The translations under genes were made by a program, and so were the position numbers. Below, one piece after another: positions 24,945 to 36,059 of a DNA stretch of 64,000 nucleotides (position 1 is the first letter of the stretch; every line of letters begins with the position of its first letter). The DNA comes from Datisca glomerata (lineage: Eukaryota > Streptophyta > Magnoliopsida > Cucurbitales > Datiscaceae): the NCBI GenBank assembly GCA_003255025.1, contig QANY01009402.1, positions 120,870-184,869 of the forward strand, read 5' to 3'. Below the pieces are notes generated by a model. It worked only from the letters and a program-made list of their open reading frames with translations. It did no database searches and had not been told where the DNA came from.

Positions 24945-25763
24945 AAACTTGTGTAGTGATTTGGGACCGGTCTGACTAGTTCCCTAACCAGTGCGACCAT
25001 TTTTACAATTATGGTAATTACTAGCCTAATTGCTAAAATCGTTCGGACTGGTAGAGAAATCAGTGTGACCGGTTGTCAAAAAGGAAAATCTCCTTAATTT
25101 CCGATGGTCTATCCTTTTCTGCTACCGGTTTTAATAGTGTTTTTCAACACTATATATACCCACGCCATTTTATATTCTAACACCCCTCTCCACTCCTCTC
25201 TGATGAAGTTCTGTAGTGTTTTATTTTTTGAAATTCTTATATTTTGAGCGAGAATTTGAGATATATTCTAAAGAGAATCTAGTATAAATTGTGAGGGAAA
25301 ATTTGAGAGATATACTCTTTGAGAGAGAGAAATTTTGTAAGAGATTTGAAGATCTCGGCCGAGCTGCATTGTCCATGTCTGATTGGCACCATAAGCCAAT
25401 AGGGTTTGTAAATGTGTGGTCTTCACCGTTAAGAAAATGGTTTAGGAAAAATCTTCAACGGAGGATCATTGGAGCGTGGATGTAGGGATGGATTTTCTCA
25501 AACCACATAAAAATATTGTGCCAAATCGATCTTCCCTACTTTTTTATTTACGTTCTATTTACTTTCCGTACTTAATTTATCGAACGTTCAATTTTTGCAC
25601 TTTAATATTCTACATCATCATAAGTTTCTTTATTTAATTGCTCATTTATTAGATATTGCTTGATTGATTTAATTTGTCATTCATTTTATATTTCAAGCAA
25701 TTTATTTTTATTCTATATCAAATATTTCCTTTTAAACGTTTTCCTTTAATAAAAGGGGTGTCA
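24945..25763 (+). repeat. Solo LTR of unit C, right part
   Basis: Continues the LTR interrupted at 15738. It contains a TATA-like word (about 25150) and the R-U5 style text GGAGCGTGGATGTAGGGAT. The last bases and the right target duplication are lost in a small deletion at about 25763. Confidence 0.75.
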
Positions 25764-26410
25764 TTAGTTTCCTGAATCTCATTATGCATTAACACCTGAT
25801 CAAATTCATTTGTGTAATCATTTACTCTACGTGTACCTTGCCATAAATTCTACAACTTTTGATAAAATAACCACTAAAATTTTTGGGCTAAAATTTTGAA
25901 TACAGTTTACCTTTCATCTTCTCCCAATCAATAAATTTTTCCTTCCCATTCTGTGGCATGTCAGTTTCAATTGTTACCACCATGCCGTTGTCATACTTCG
26001 AATCCTCATTGCCGCTAGCCTACCCTTGGATTTTTTTGAACTCCCTTGAACTATAAAATCTCCTCCACCGTACAAATCCAATCCAGGAACTCATTCAGGT
26101 TGAAGACTGCCTTAAAACTCGGGGATCTCAATATGCATCCCTGCCTCCCACCATCCATGGTCTTGCACTGGAATTTCTTCCTTATACTATCGTTGAGGAG
26201 GTTCATCATTGAACCCATCTGTCTCACTAAAATTATCGCCTGCTCCGTCAACTGCTCCTTCATCATTGAAACCGTCTGCAACATCCTGCTCCGTCAACTG
26301 TGCCATCGACAGTTCCAACTGCATTGCACGATTATGTTCTAAGGCTTCTTCTATTGGAATCTCGTTGGCTGGATGTCTCCTAGGTACTATTACTCATTTG
26401 ATACCAACTG
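25764..26410 (-). pseudogene. Ty3/gypsy gag fragment, unit C
   Basis: On the minus strand, 26284-26051 is open. The section to its left reads gag core text in shifting frames, equivalent to 42062-42745 and 57252-57935. A primer-binding-like word (TTGGTATCAAATGAG, minus strand) near 26390-26405 and the LTR end TGCTACA at 26411 fix the orientation. It is the same gypsy family as 5592-8228. Stops make it inactive. Confidence 0.7.
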
Positions 26411-27245
26411 ATGTAGCAAAAGTTCTACAAGAAAGACACATAGACATTTACTACAATTCTTCTAAAGGACTATCGATTCACGCAATGCTTGGTCAATTGC
26501 GAAGCAAACTCTCATTGAATCGCTCAAGATTATCAAAATTTTTGAAAATATAGATATTCTCTAAGAAATTCTATTAAACCAATGTAAACAAATGTCTCTA
26601 GGACTACAACCAATATATATAGGAGAACTATGAAATTAGAACTCTAAAAAAGATTGAAAGAGGAAAATAATAAAATTAATGGAAAATCTCACAGTGTCTT
26701 TCATATATTAAAATTGGGATGATATTAAGAATCTTTTTTAGACAGTTTTTTCCACTCTTTAAGTTATAATTTCTAAATTACCCTTGAGCGTATTAATGAT
26801 GTATCATTGATTGTTAATTTTTCTCTTTCCTTATCTCTCATAATAGTTTATACCTTTTCATTTTTTTCGTCATTCCTAACTTAAATTTTATGTTTACGTA
26901 GGATAATATTTTAAGTTATTTCGTTAATTATGATATATATTAGAAAATTTTCATCTATTATAAATAAGACATTTTTTTGTTCATCTATCACATAAAAAGT
27001 CAAGTAAATAATAACAACAAATCAAATTAAAAAATATTTCATAGAGTGTGCGCATATGTTCTTCTAACATTACTAACTTAATGAAGAAATTCCGGTGAAT
27101 AAGACTTTGTAAAATCATTATAATTATAATTAGGGTTTTTTTATTTGTTTTCAAATCATATCAGGTGCACAACACGTATAACATAACTAATCATATTAAA
27201 AAATTAGTGTGTTCAGTGTGACTGATACTTTACTCTAAGAATTTG
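26411..27245 (-). repeat. Gypsy LTR and host flank of the missing PELPK-like gene
   Basis: From 26411 the minus-strand LTR runs right, with a TATATATA box near 26610. Its outer end is not resolved. From about 26880 the sequence aligns with the flank 43190-43575 that leads into the PELPK-like gene in unit A. Confidence 0.55.
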
Positions 27246-27246
27246 N
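27246..27246. other. Single N: probable scaffold join
   Basis: Left of the N the sequence matches unit A up to about 43573; right of it the match resumes at about 44906. About 1.3 kb containing the PELPK-like gene is absent exactly here. Confidence 0.7.
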
Positions 27247-28075
27247 TTCCAAAAACAATAAAGGACACTTTGTGTTTTTTATTAAAGTAACATTTTAATT
27301 AATTGAGAAATTGGGTAAAAGAAGTACCAATTTTATATATTAATTTTCCATGCTTCCATTTTATTTTCAATGCGTTAAGATCAAGCTGAAAATTAAAGAA
27401 TGTATTTTGCCTTACTCATTGTAATATTTATTTTTGTTGTAACGGAAGCTTTAATAAAACAATAACAAAATAATACTTTAAAAGTGGTTCAGACAATTTG
27501 TCTACGTTCATGGCTATCTCATTATCATCGTCACAGTCACCTAACATGATTCCCATTACACTCAAGTCTGAGCTAGATAGTCACAAACTATATCTTGAAA
27601 ATCATAACTAGTATAGACAAAAATCATCAGTACTCTTCGATTGGACTTGAGAAACACACTAGCTTGGAAACCATATTCAGCACAGACAAAGTCCTCTAAC
27701 TAGTATCTCAATGTCATGGGCTATCCTTGCCAAACTGAGAGAGCATATCTCACATCTTAAAGCACGCGTTTATCTCTTAGGGCAGAACCTTCTCACCATG
27801 GGAATGCTTCCTTTTGGGTAGAGTCACCTCTCACCTTCTATTGAAGCAAAGCAAATGAACTATAAAGTAAAGCCTCTTATTTATAGACCTTCCAAACACC
27901 CTAACTTTCTGATTTAAAAAAGGAATCTCCTTCAAGACACAATATTACATAATAATTTCTTTGATTATTAACACCAGAAAATAAGAAATCAAATTTCTTT
28001 TTATCGAACCAAATCGATATACCATCTCGGACCAAACCATAAGCTTTGATACCACTTGTTGCAACGAAAACGTCA
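27247..28075 (-). repeat. Downstream flank of PELPK-like gene with copia-type LTR/PBS fragment
   Basis: Aligns with 44906-45920 and 60370-61365. The word TGTTGTAACGGAAGC near 27436 recurs, slightly changed, at about 28058. Between them is a segment ending in GCTTTGATACCA (28043-28054), the complement of a TGGTATCAGAGC-type primer-binding site. This looks like a collapsed LTR element on the minus strand. No gene is seen. Confidence 0.5.
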
Positions 28076-28460
28076 ATCAAGTGCCTGTCATAGGGAATTC
28101 ACCAAGTGCCTTTGGCATAAGAAATTCACCAAGTGCTTACGCCATAAGAAATTCACCAAGTGTCTTCACCATAGAGAATTCACGTAGTGTGTACACAATA
28201 AGAAATCAACAAATTCACTACCCCTTAGTAAATCTAAAAAAACACCTCTACAGTAAAAGATGTACAAATTGTATTTGCCATAGGAAATCCTTTAAGTGCC
28301 TCTGCTATAGGAAATCCTTAATGAGCCTTTGCCAAAGGAAATTCACCAAGCCCTACACCAAATAAAATTCACAATGGACCTTTGACATAGAAAATCCCAA
28401 TGACCTCTACCGTAGCAAAATCCCCAAATGCCTCTACCATATTAGATGCCCAAAGATCCT
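28076..28460. repeat. 27-bp minisatellite, W2 copy
   Basis: Imperfect repeats of the GAAATTCACCAAGTGC phrase. Because the unit is divisible by three, the plus strand stays open at 28081-28365 with nine-residue repeats of the type IRNSPSAYA. I regard this as a by-product. Confidence 0.8.
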
Positions 28461-30110
28461 CTGTTGTCGAAAATCTCAAACACAACGATTCTCACTTCTG
28501 GCTATCAACAAAGCGAAGGAGTGACTTGGTCATCTTTGAAGGAGACAATTGACGATGAGGTAACACCTTTATTTCTTTGGATTTTCTCATGTTGTTGTGC
28601 ATGTGACTTTGCATGGTATGATAATAGCGGTAAAATTTTGGGGAATTGTCTCTTCTCCTGTAGGCAAAAAAATGACCCAGTATAAGCCATTATTTCTATC
28701 CTTGGTACAAATGTCTACCAAGGAATCTAACTTGTTCGTGGGACAAGGGAATGGGTGGAGGTTCGTTTCTCTCTTCTACGCTTCCCTTACGGTCTTCCCC
28801 GTGTGATTGTGCAACTGCTACCTGTGAAGGATAGTGAGACGGAGAGAATTCCCAAGCAGTATGGTGATCATTTATTTCTGAATGTCATGGCTTATGCACA
28901 TAAGCATGTGTTCGTGTTAATTCCTTCATCAGGCGAGCAAAGTTAATAATGACCATGCTCTTAAGGTAGAATATGTAATCATCCAACATCCACCAATGCA
29001 CATCTTTTTAAAAGGCTCATCCTTACAGTCCTCCTTGACAATCCATGGCTTTCTCCTTGAAATGATGAACATAAGATACTAGCTCATAACTGGGTTTTTT
29101 TCTTTTAAGGTCCAAGATGCTAGTATTTTCCTCCATCATAAAGAACTTTGCCAAAAAGGTCGACACCATTTACGCCCACGTCAAGATCGACTCAGGCGCT
29201 AAGCTCGCATACCAGGTGTAAGCTCGTTCCTTCAAGGACTTGGAAAACTCTCTCAAATGCATATACTCATCATAATCGTAGGGCCCCATGTCATCAATGA
29301 AACATATTTACATGCTCTTTGGCACACCCATTTCTGCCATTATATTTTCAAAACTTTGGCGTTGCGTAGTCTGCCCGGTAAGGTCTCACGGTTAGCTCAT
29401 CCAAATATGGTTGCTTGATGTCGAAAATGGACTCTTTTACAGAAGCTCTCACCCTCTATTCTTAAAGCATCTTTTGAAGCACTTCATGAGTAATGAAAGA
29501 GATACTCCCAATGCGGCTACTATTTATGTATGGGGTAAGATTTATCTGTGCTATCGCGATAGCTGGGGTAGTGATGAAGGTGACATGTTCTAGAGGTGAG
29601 GCGTCGAAAATGGCGGTGGGTCTAGGAAAATCGTCGATTATGAAAGGTGAAAGTGGTGGTACAACGTTAGTTTGTGCAATGGTTTGGGCATTACCTTGAA
29701 TGTTTAATTGAGCTTGGTTCTAAGAAAATGTTTTTGGTTGAGCACCTTCAACGGACGATGGCTAAACACCAACAACAGAGGATGGCTGAACACCCATGAC
29801 AGAGGTTGGTTGAGCACCCGCGATGGAGGATGGTTGAATGCATGCGCACGTGGGTGGTAGTGACTGTGGTGGGTATTGCGTAAAGAAGTATTGATATAAG
29901 AAGTTAGAGTATCAATTATTCTCCTCATTTTGGTGTTGGAATATTAGATCTCTTGTATGGCTTTAGCTTGTTCTTGTACTTGCGTGGACGGAGCATCTGG
30001 TGAAGTTTTGCCAGAGTTGTTCTCCTCATCTTGGCTACGTTCGTTATTGAGTAATGGTATGTCCGCCTCCGTCCATCATAGAGCTACCCTTCTGTTCCAT
30101 GTTCGGCCAT
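28461..30110 (-). pseudogene. Ty3/gypsy gag, family W copy 2, degenerate
   Basis: The minus-strand ATG is at 30110. The QPS-type repeats (29830-29740) and the gag core near 29290-29130 are in the same order as copy 1. Frames are broken by several stops, and the left part from 28461 is the unassigned W section. Confidence 0.78.
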
Positions 30111-30190
30111 GGGTTTTTTTTGTGAGAATAACAAAGAATGAGAAGAAAACTTACTAGAAAGATAAACCACTCCTCAATGGAGTCACCAAA

Positions 30191-30515
30191 TGTAGATACA
30201 AAGATAGTAAGAGTGGGTACAAGAGTGGTCTAATCCTTAGAAAGTAACCAGAGTAATGTTTGAGAACACATGGGAGGACGTCGAGAGGTGAATGAGAAGC
30301 ACTCTGAACTCATAAGGGAGGTCACAAATGCTCTATGTGGAAGGGATGATGCTCTTTCTCTCTAGGGTTTTCTAGTTGTTCAGATGAAGGAGAAGACCTC
30401 CTTTTATAGATAACATGAGGGAGACCACTGTAAATAATCCCTTAATTAGTTATGGGCTCGCCTATCCAAGGGTACCACGTCAACTAATCATGCTGAGGTG
30501 AAAAGGAGAAGATCT
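30191..30515 (-). repeat. Family W LTR, truncated (copy 2)
   Basis: The LTR end TCTACA (minus strand) is at 30191, with the primer-binding-like stretch to its left. It is cut at about 30515 by a second W copy that begins inside the minisatellite (30516-30555). Confidence 0.6.
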
Positions 30516-31529
30516 CATAGGAAATCCACAATGGCCTCTACCGTAGGAAATCCCATGTAATCATCCAACATCCACCAATGCACGTCTTTTCCTATATCAC
30601 AAAGGAATTTTCCAAAAAGGTCGACACCATTTGTGCCCACGTCAAGATCGACTCAGGCGTTAAGCTCGCATACCAGGTGTACGCTCGTTCCTTCAAGGAC
30701 TTGGAAAACTCTCTCAAATGCATAGACTCGTCATAGCCGTAAGGCCCCATGTCATCAATTATATTTTCATAAATTTGGCGCTGCGTAGTTCGTTGTAAGC
30801 TCTTATGGTTATCTCAGCCAAATACGGTGGCATGATGTCGACAATGGACTCGTTTAGAGATGCTCTCACCCTCTCTTCTAAAAGCATCTTTTGAAGGGCT
30901 TAATGGGTAATGAAAGAGATACTCCCAACGTGGCTACTATTTATGTTTGGGGTAAGATTGGTATGTGCTATCATGATAGCCAGGGAAGTGATGAGAGTGA
31001 CATTTTCTAGAGGTGAGGCGTTAGCAATGGCAGTGGGTCTAGGAGAACCGTCGATTATGAAAGGTGAAAGTGGTGGTACAACGCTAGTTTGTGCAATGGT
31101 TTAAGAATTACCTTGAATATTTAATTGAGTTTGGTTCTGGGAAAATGTTAATGGTTGAGCATCTACAACGAAGGATGGCTAAACACCGACAATGGAGAAT
31201 GGTTGAAAATCCATGACAAAGGTTGGTTGAGCATCTACGATTGAGGATGATTGAATGAATGCGCCCATGGGTGGTAGTGATGGTTGTGGGTATTGCGACG
31301 AAGAAGTATTGATATAAGAAGTTAGAGTATCAATTATTCTTCTCATTTTGGTGTGGGAAGCTTAGATCTCCTGAATGGCTTTAGCTTGTTCTTGGGCTTG
31401 CGTGGGTGGAGCATCTGGTGAAGGTTCGCGAGACTTGTTCTCCTCCTCTTGGCCCTGTTTGTTATTGAGTCATGGTATGTCCCCCTCCGTTAGTCATAGA
31501 GCTACCTTTCTTTTTTCAGGTCCGGCCAT
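30516..31529 (-). pseudogene. Ty3/gypsy gag, family W, partial second copy
   Basis: The minus-strand ATG is at 31529 and the same gag core appears near 30740-30600. The 3' part is deleted: a short piece of minisatellite (30516-30556) joins directly to the gag C-terminal region. Stops are present throughout. Confidence 0.75.
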
Positions 31530-32289
31530 GAATTTTTTTTTCTGAGAATCGCAAAGAAAGTGAAGAAAACTTGCCAGAAAGATAAACCACTCCCCAGTGA
31601 AGTCATGAAATATAGATACAAAGATAGTAAGAGTGGGTACAAGAGTGGTCTAATCCTTAGAATGTAACCGCATTAATGTCTGAAAATACCTTAGAGGACG
31701 TCGGAAGGTGAATGGGGAGCACTCTGAACACTCAATGGAGGTCACAACTGCTCTATGTGGAAGGGATGGTGCTCTTTCTCTCTAGGGTTTTCTTGTTGTT
31801 CACATAAATGAGAATACCTCCCTTTATAGATAACATGAGGGGAACACTGTAACTAACCCCTCGATTACGCATGGGATCAACCATAAGCATCACTCATTGG
31901 TCTTTCCAATTTACGGCTAAACTATTATGCCATAAAACAAAGTGACTCGAACTCCAGTGCTCAAACCTTTCCTAGTAAACATAATCTATTCCTTAAAGTG
32001 ACTTGAGTTCCGCTGCTCTAACCTTTGCTGGTAAATATTATCCTTTTAATACAAGTATGGGATCAGTCAATCATTAAAGGATATTCATCCTTCCGCAATG
32101 GCACCCTTTGGTCGGGGTGTAGCATGGATATTAATGGAGTAAACGGACCAATATGATGGTTACGTGGCATGTGCTTCACTGCTTCTAGTCTAGGCGCGCG
32201 CCTTAACGTGCTATACATTTGGGTCAACCAAGAAAACATTACTAGAAAGCACATCATGGCCTTGCACCCATGCTATGTTAGGAGACTCG

Positions 32290-32795
32290 GCATGGATGAG
32301 CATGCCAAGGCAGTGTGACAAGAGAGCATGTCGAGGCAGTGCGACAAGGCTACATGACATCATGTCGAGGCAGTGCGACAAGGCCGCATGCCGCCATGTC
32401 GAGGTAGCATGACAAGGCCGCATGCCGTCTTGTCGAGGCAGCACGATAAGGCGGCATGCCCTAATGTCAGGGCATACGACAACGCCATTTTCCACCATGT
32501 CGTGGTAGCGCGACAAGAGCGCATGTCCCTTGTCGAGGTAGCGCCACAAGGCCGCATGCCAAGGCATGCCTTGGCGCATGACAGCGCTGGAAGCACCAAG
32601 GCAGGCCTTGGCCAATCGACAGGGCACCATGCCCCCATGTCGAGGCATCACGACAAGGTGGCATGCTGCCATGTCGAGGTAGCTCGACAAAGTCGCATGT
32701 CGGCATGTTGAGGCAGCTCAAAAAAGCCGCATGCCTCCACGGCGAGGTAGTGCGACAAGACCGCATGCCAAGGCATTCCCCACCTAGGCAGCGTT
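32290..32795. repeat. GC-rich 34-bp hairpin minisatellite
   Basis: About a dozen imperfect 34-bp units of the form TGTCGAGGCAGTGCGACA followed by an AGGCCGCATGCC word. TGTCG and CGACA in each unit can pair as a stem. Bases 32558-32575 form a perfect 18-bp palindrome, GCCAAGGCATGCCTTGGC. Its GC content contrasts sharply with the AT-rich surroundings. Long overlapping open frames on both strands are by-products of the repeat. Confidence 0.88.
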
Positions 32796-33234
32796 TGCAG
32801 CCTCAACGTGGCACCCATGCCATTTTTCATTCTTCATTTTCACAAAATCAATCAATTTTATATGATTCATAATCACAACTTATGAAGTTTTTTAAAAGAT
32901 GTATTTTTTACCGTAACTTGTTTTATTTTTATTAAATTTTTGAATATATAATAGTTAAAAATTAACAATCAATTCACCTCTCATGAAAAAATTATGAAAT
33001 TTTTTTCTTTAACTCATACATTTGAAATAGTGTATTTGCAAAAAGAGTTTTACAAAGAATTGTTTTCGGTAATTTACATAATTTTTTAAAAATTTTCTAT
33101 ATTTAATAGTTAAAAATTAACAATTAATTCACCATTCATGAAATAATTATGAAATTTTTTTTTGGCGACTCTTATATTGTCAATAAGGTGTATGCGAAAA
33201 AATTGAATTATCTTATCTAGAACTTGAGATATAG

Positions 33235-33640
33235 TTGATTGTGACTTCCCGCCCCATGCCATGTTCATTCCTTCCATGTCAAAGAGTTTTCAGATTGCTC
33301 CTTAGGGGGAGCCAAGGTGCCAGCCAGGCCACATTGGCAGGTGGCTTGGCTTACGCCCCCCTGGTGCCCCCCATCGCCCAATGCATATGTACTCTTGTGC
33401 TTGGGCATTGGGAGGTTAGGGGCACCGGTGGAGCCGCTGCCGCTGCCATCGCCCACAGTGGTCCCCCGGCGGTCGATGAGGCAATTGGCCGAGATCAAGC
33501 GGCATTTTTCGTTGCGTGGGGGAAAGACCATATGCAAAGCCTGTGCAAGGTTCAAAGGATGTTGCACTCGTGTCACGCGCCCAATGAGTGATGTTTATGG
33601 TTTATCCCATGCGTGATGACTTGAAAAGGATGAAAGGTCT
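33235..33640. repeat. GC-rich non-tandem block
   Basis: This block is strikingly GC-rich and almost identical to 38264-38670. Open frames overlap on both strands. None looks like a known protein, and they are not conserved as protein separately from DNA. It sits inside the proposed W LTR. Confidence 0.5.
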
Positions 33641-34009
33641 TCTCGCCTATCCAAGCGTACCACCTCAGCTAATCATGTTGAGGTGGAAAGGACAAGATCT
33701 CACGCGTGCCAAACCATGGACACTACATGGGCCCCATAGAGTGCTTGTGATCCAGGATGACTTCAAAGGAATGCACCTAGCCGATGAGGCTCAGGGGTGG
33801 CATCCACCAAAACCGTCATCTCAAAGGGAGCTCTTAAGACTAAACCCCCTTTCCAAGGTGTGAAGGTAGCACACCCTTAATATTCAAAGTGACCACATTA
33901 AAAGACGTATGTCCTTTCCAATATAGTGTAGTCACACATAGGGGACGTCATCTCTCATGTACAAACCCTAACATAAAATGAAGCTAAAGACCAGGCTAGA
34001 TCTCCAACA

Positions 34010-34357
34010 TAATTCTCATGAACTCAAGTGTGCTCGGTACATAACTAATTGAATTTGAAACAAAACGAAGGGTAATAATTATAGATTAGTTTCTTAAAAA
34101 AGTCTCCATTTTTTAATTTATTTTACATGCTCCCATTTACATTTTCACAGTGTATGCTTAAAATTAAAAAAGACTAGACATATAAAAGTTGAAAATAATC
34201 TCATTTAACTTTTCATCCCGTAAATGATTAAATTCACTAATAATTTATAAGCAATAGTAATAAAGTTAAAAACAAAAAAATTACGCACATATTTATTTGT
34301 ACTCCACCATTGATATTAGAGTTATGCTTATTTTACCGCACTATAATTTCACTGTAA
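34010..34357. repeat. Host-type flank repeated beside each X segment
   Basis: Aligns with 39040-39392 and 51070-51420, and more distantly with 45100-45250. It contains no gene. In the other two units it runs straight into gypsy pol debris, but here it ends at organelle-like DNA. Confidence 0.6.
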
Positions 34358-34975
34358 CTTCGCCGTCCGTATCTTGCTAGCGCGGGAGCTACCGCACCTA
34401 AAAGAAAATGAATGAAGGAAGAAGGCATTAGCATTAGAAAGACTACAAAGGCATTCCTGGCCGACTACAAGACTAGGACTACAATACAAGTCATGAGCGA
34501 TAACGAAGCCAAGCCGGATAGGCTTTTTTATGTCAAAAGCCCCAAAACTAGCTATCTTATAGCAGACAACTAACGCAAGCCTACTCAAATAATCTCATAA
34601 GTAAACGCCTGTTCGCATCGCAACTAATAGAAAAAACAACTACTAGTCCATCTGGCGTGGAAAGTAGGTTATATTCTTTCTATTTTCATCGAAACCGAAG
34701 CCATGCCACTTTTCAATATGATAAACCCAGACCCTATTCAAACTTGAGAATTTGGGTTACCGGTACCTCTTGACCCATATCAACAACAAACGCGGGCATC
34801 CCCTTCTCCTTCAGAGGTTGTTCAAGAATACCCACAGGACCCTCTCTGGGATGAACTCGAAAAACAAGAAAGAAAAAAAAGGGAGAAGGAGGAGCGCGAT
34901 CTCATGACCTCAAGACAGTTTCGCGCCACAGAGCGGACCCTGGAGGAGTTCTACCACAGGGTCAAAATTTGAAAA
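34358..34975 (+). other. Mitochondrial-like insert (candidate numt 1)
   Basis: Base composition and texture change abruptly to those of plant mitochondrial intergenic DNA, with evenly mixed bases and words such as GCTAGCGCGGGAGC and GGCCGACTACAAG. From 34703 a plus-strand frame beginning MPLFNMINPDPIQT is interrupted by one TGA and then open to 34972, rich in Glu, Lys and Arg. I do not recognise it. The assignment rests on texture only. Confidence 0.5.
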
Positions 34976-35697
34976 GAGAGATAAACAGACACGTACCCTC
35001 CAACACGTACCCTCCAAAGGTTATCCCCTTTTGGAGTATTGCACTATTATCAGTCTTGTATATCATTAATGTTCCGTCCTTTTGTGTGAGAGTGTGTGAA
35101 TGTCAGTATGTTAAAAGAAAAGTTATGAATATAAGAAGACGTTTGTCCTATAAAGGCTACGACCTTTTGGAGGTATTTTCTATAGTTAATCTTGTGTTCT
35201 CTTCTCATTATGCTCATGTATGTGAGGTGTCAGTGTGTCAATATGTCAACACAAAATTTTAAAATTGATTAAATAAAATGTTAATATTTTATTTAGTTTA
35301 TATATATCCATTTTTTAATTGCAATCCAACATGTATTTATCAACTATACATTTTTTCAGACTCATGATGTCATGATAATTTTTTACATAATTATATATTT
35401 TTTATGTAGTTTTGGTGTAATTAATGAAGCTACTTACACATATTTAATAATAATGAATGGATTTATTGATATATATATATATAGTAAACATAGATTTAAA
35501 ATTTTTATTGAACAAATCTTGTGCCGCTTATCTGAAATGAAAATGTCTTACACCTAAATCTTTTAGGGAGAACTACAAGAATGACCCCTTAATTTTTTAA
35601 TTATAAGAATGGCCAGAGGTCTCCACTAAAAAAAGACAATTACTGTGTTGCCTTATAAAAATTATGGACAAAAATTACAAGAACACGCGCACATGGA

Positions 35698-35722
35698 TCA
35701 CGATGCAACGCATGCATCGTGA
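35698..35722. repeat. Perfect inverted repeat, 10-bp arms
   Basis: TCACGATGCA and its complement TGCATCGTGA are separated by ACGCA. It can form a hairpin. Confidence 0.85.
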
Positions 35723-35856
35723 GCCGTTCAACGTATTTAAAAAATATTCAGAGAAAAAAGCGTGTACACAATTGCTCTACACTAACGCAGTGCACAGTGC
35801 TTTTTGTTATTATTAAAAGAAAGTTTACACGTATGGTATATAAATTAGGCACGTAC

Positions 35857-36041
35857 GGTATCTAATTTAGATACCTGTTTATTTTTCTATAAATACCAAA
35901 ATAATCTGAAATATTGAACACTCTTACTCTACCTATACGTATAGTATCTAATTTAGATAACATAGCATAGAAGAAAATCCAAAAAACGTATGTTATCTAC
36001 TGTAAATAAATTTGATTCGTATGGTATCTAATTTAGATACC
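35857..36041. repeat. Spaced palindromic motif, three copies
   Basis: GGTATCTAATTTAGATACC occurs at 35857-35875 and 36023-36041, and as a decayed version at 35943-35961, spaced 86 and 80 bases apart. The 9-bp arms are perfect inverted repeats around a single T. Each copy is preceded by a CGTA(C/T) or similar word. A fainter half-copy lies at about 35834. Confidence 0.85.
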
Positions 36042-36059
36042 ATAGCGTCTTGCAATTTT

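Larger units (their letters stand above)
31611..34009 (-). repeat. Family W LTR, apparently full length, about 2.4 kb
   Basis: From the primer-binding side at 31611 to a TGTTGGAGATCTAG start (minus strand) at 34009, this interval behaves as one LTR. It contains an AT-rich block (32850-33230), a GC-rich minisatellite, a GC-rich unique block, and the segment seen alone at 8229 and 50769. The same interval recurs at 36629-39039. The outer boundary is inferred: at 34010 the sequence returns to host flank related to 45100 onward. No target duplication could be tested because the partner LTR is not seen. Confidence 0.5.
34976..36059. other. Non-repetitive AT-rich region with palindromes
   Basis: Nothing in this stretch is repeated elsewhere in the window. 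Bases 35000-35250 hold a loose internal duplication (each half ends in a GTCAGT...TATGT word). No convincing coding text was seen. The palindromes are listed separately. Confidence 0.4.

Noticed and set aside
25291..25485. Open frame of 64 codons
   Set aside because: It lies within the solo LTR, and the corresponding sequence in the other units is broken.
32211..32872. Several long overlapping open frames on both strands with Cys/His/Arg-rich translations
   Set aside because: They all run through the 34-bp minisatellite. GC-rich repeats lack stops on both strands, and the peptides follow the repeat period.
33235..33616. Overlapping frames of about 100 codons in the GC-rich block
   Set aside because: They are open on both strands because of base composition, with no recognisable domain and no better conservation at codon level.
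34703..34975. Possible mitochondrial gene in numt 1
   Set aside because: The charged frame carries one internal TGA and could not be identified, so it is described but not called as a gene.
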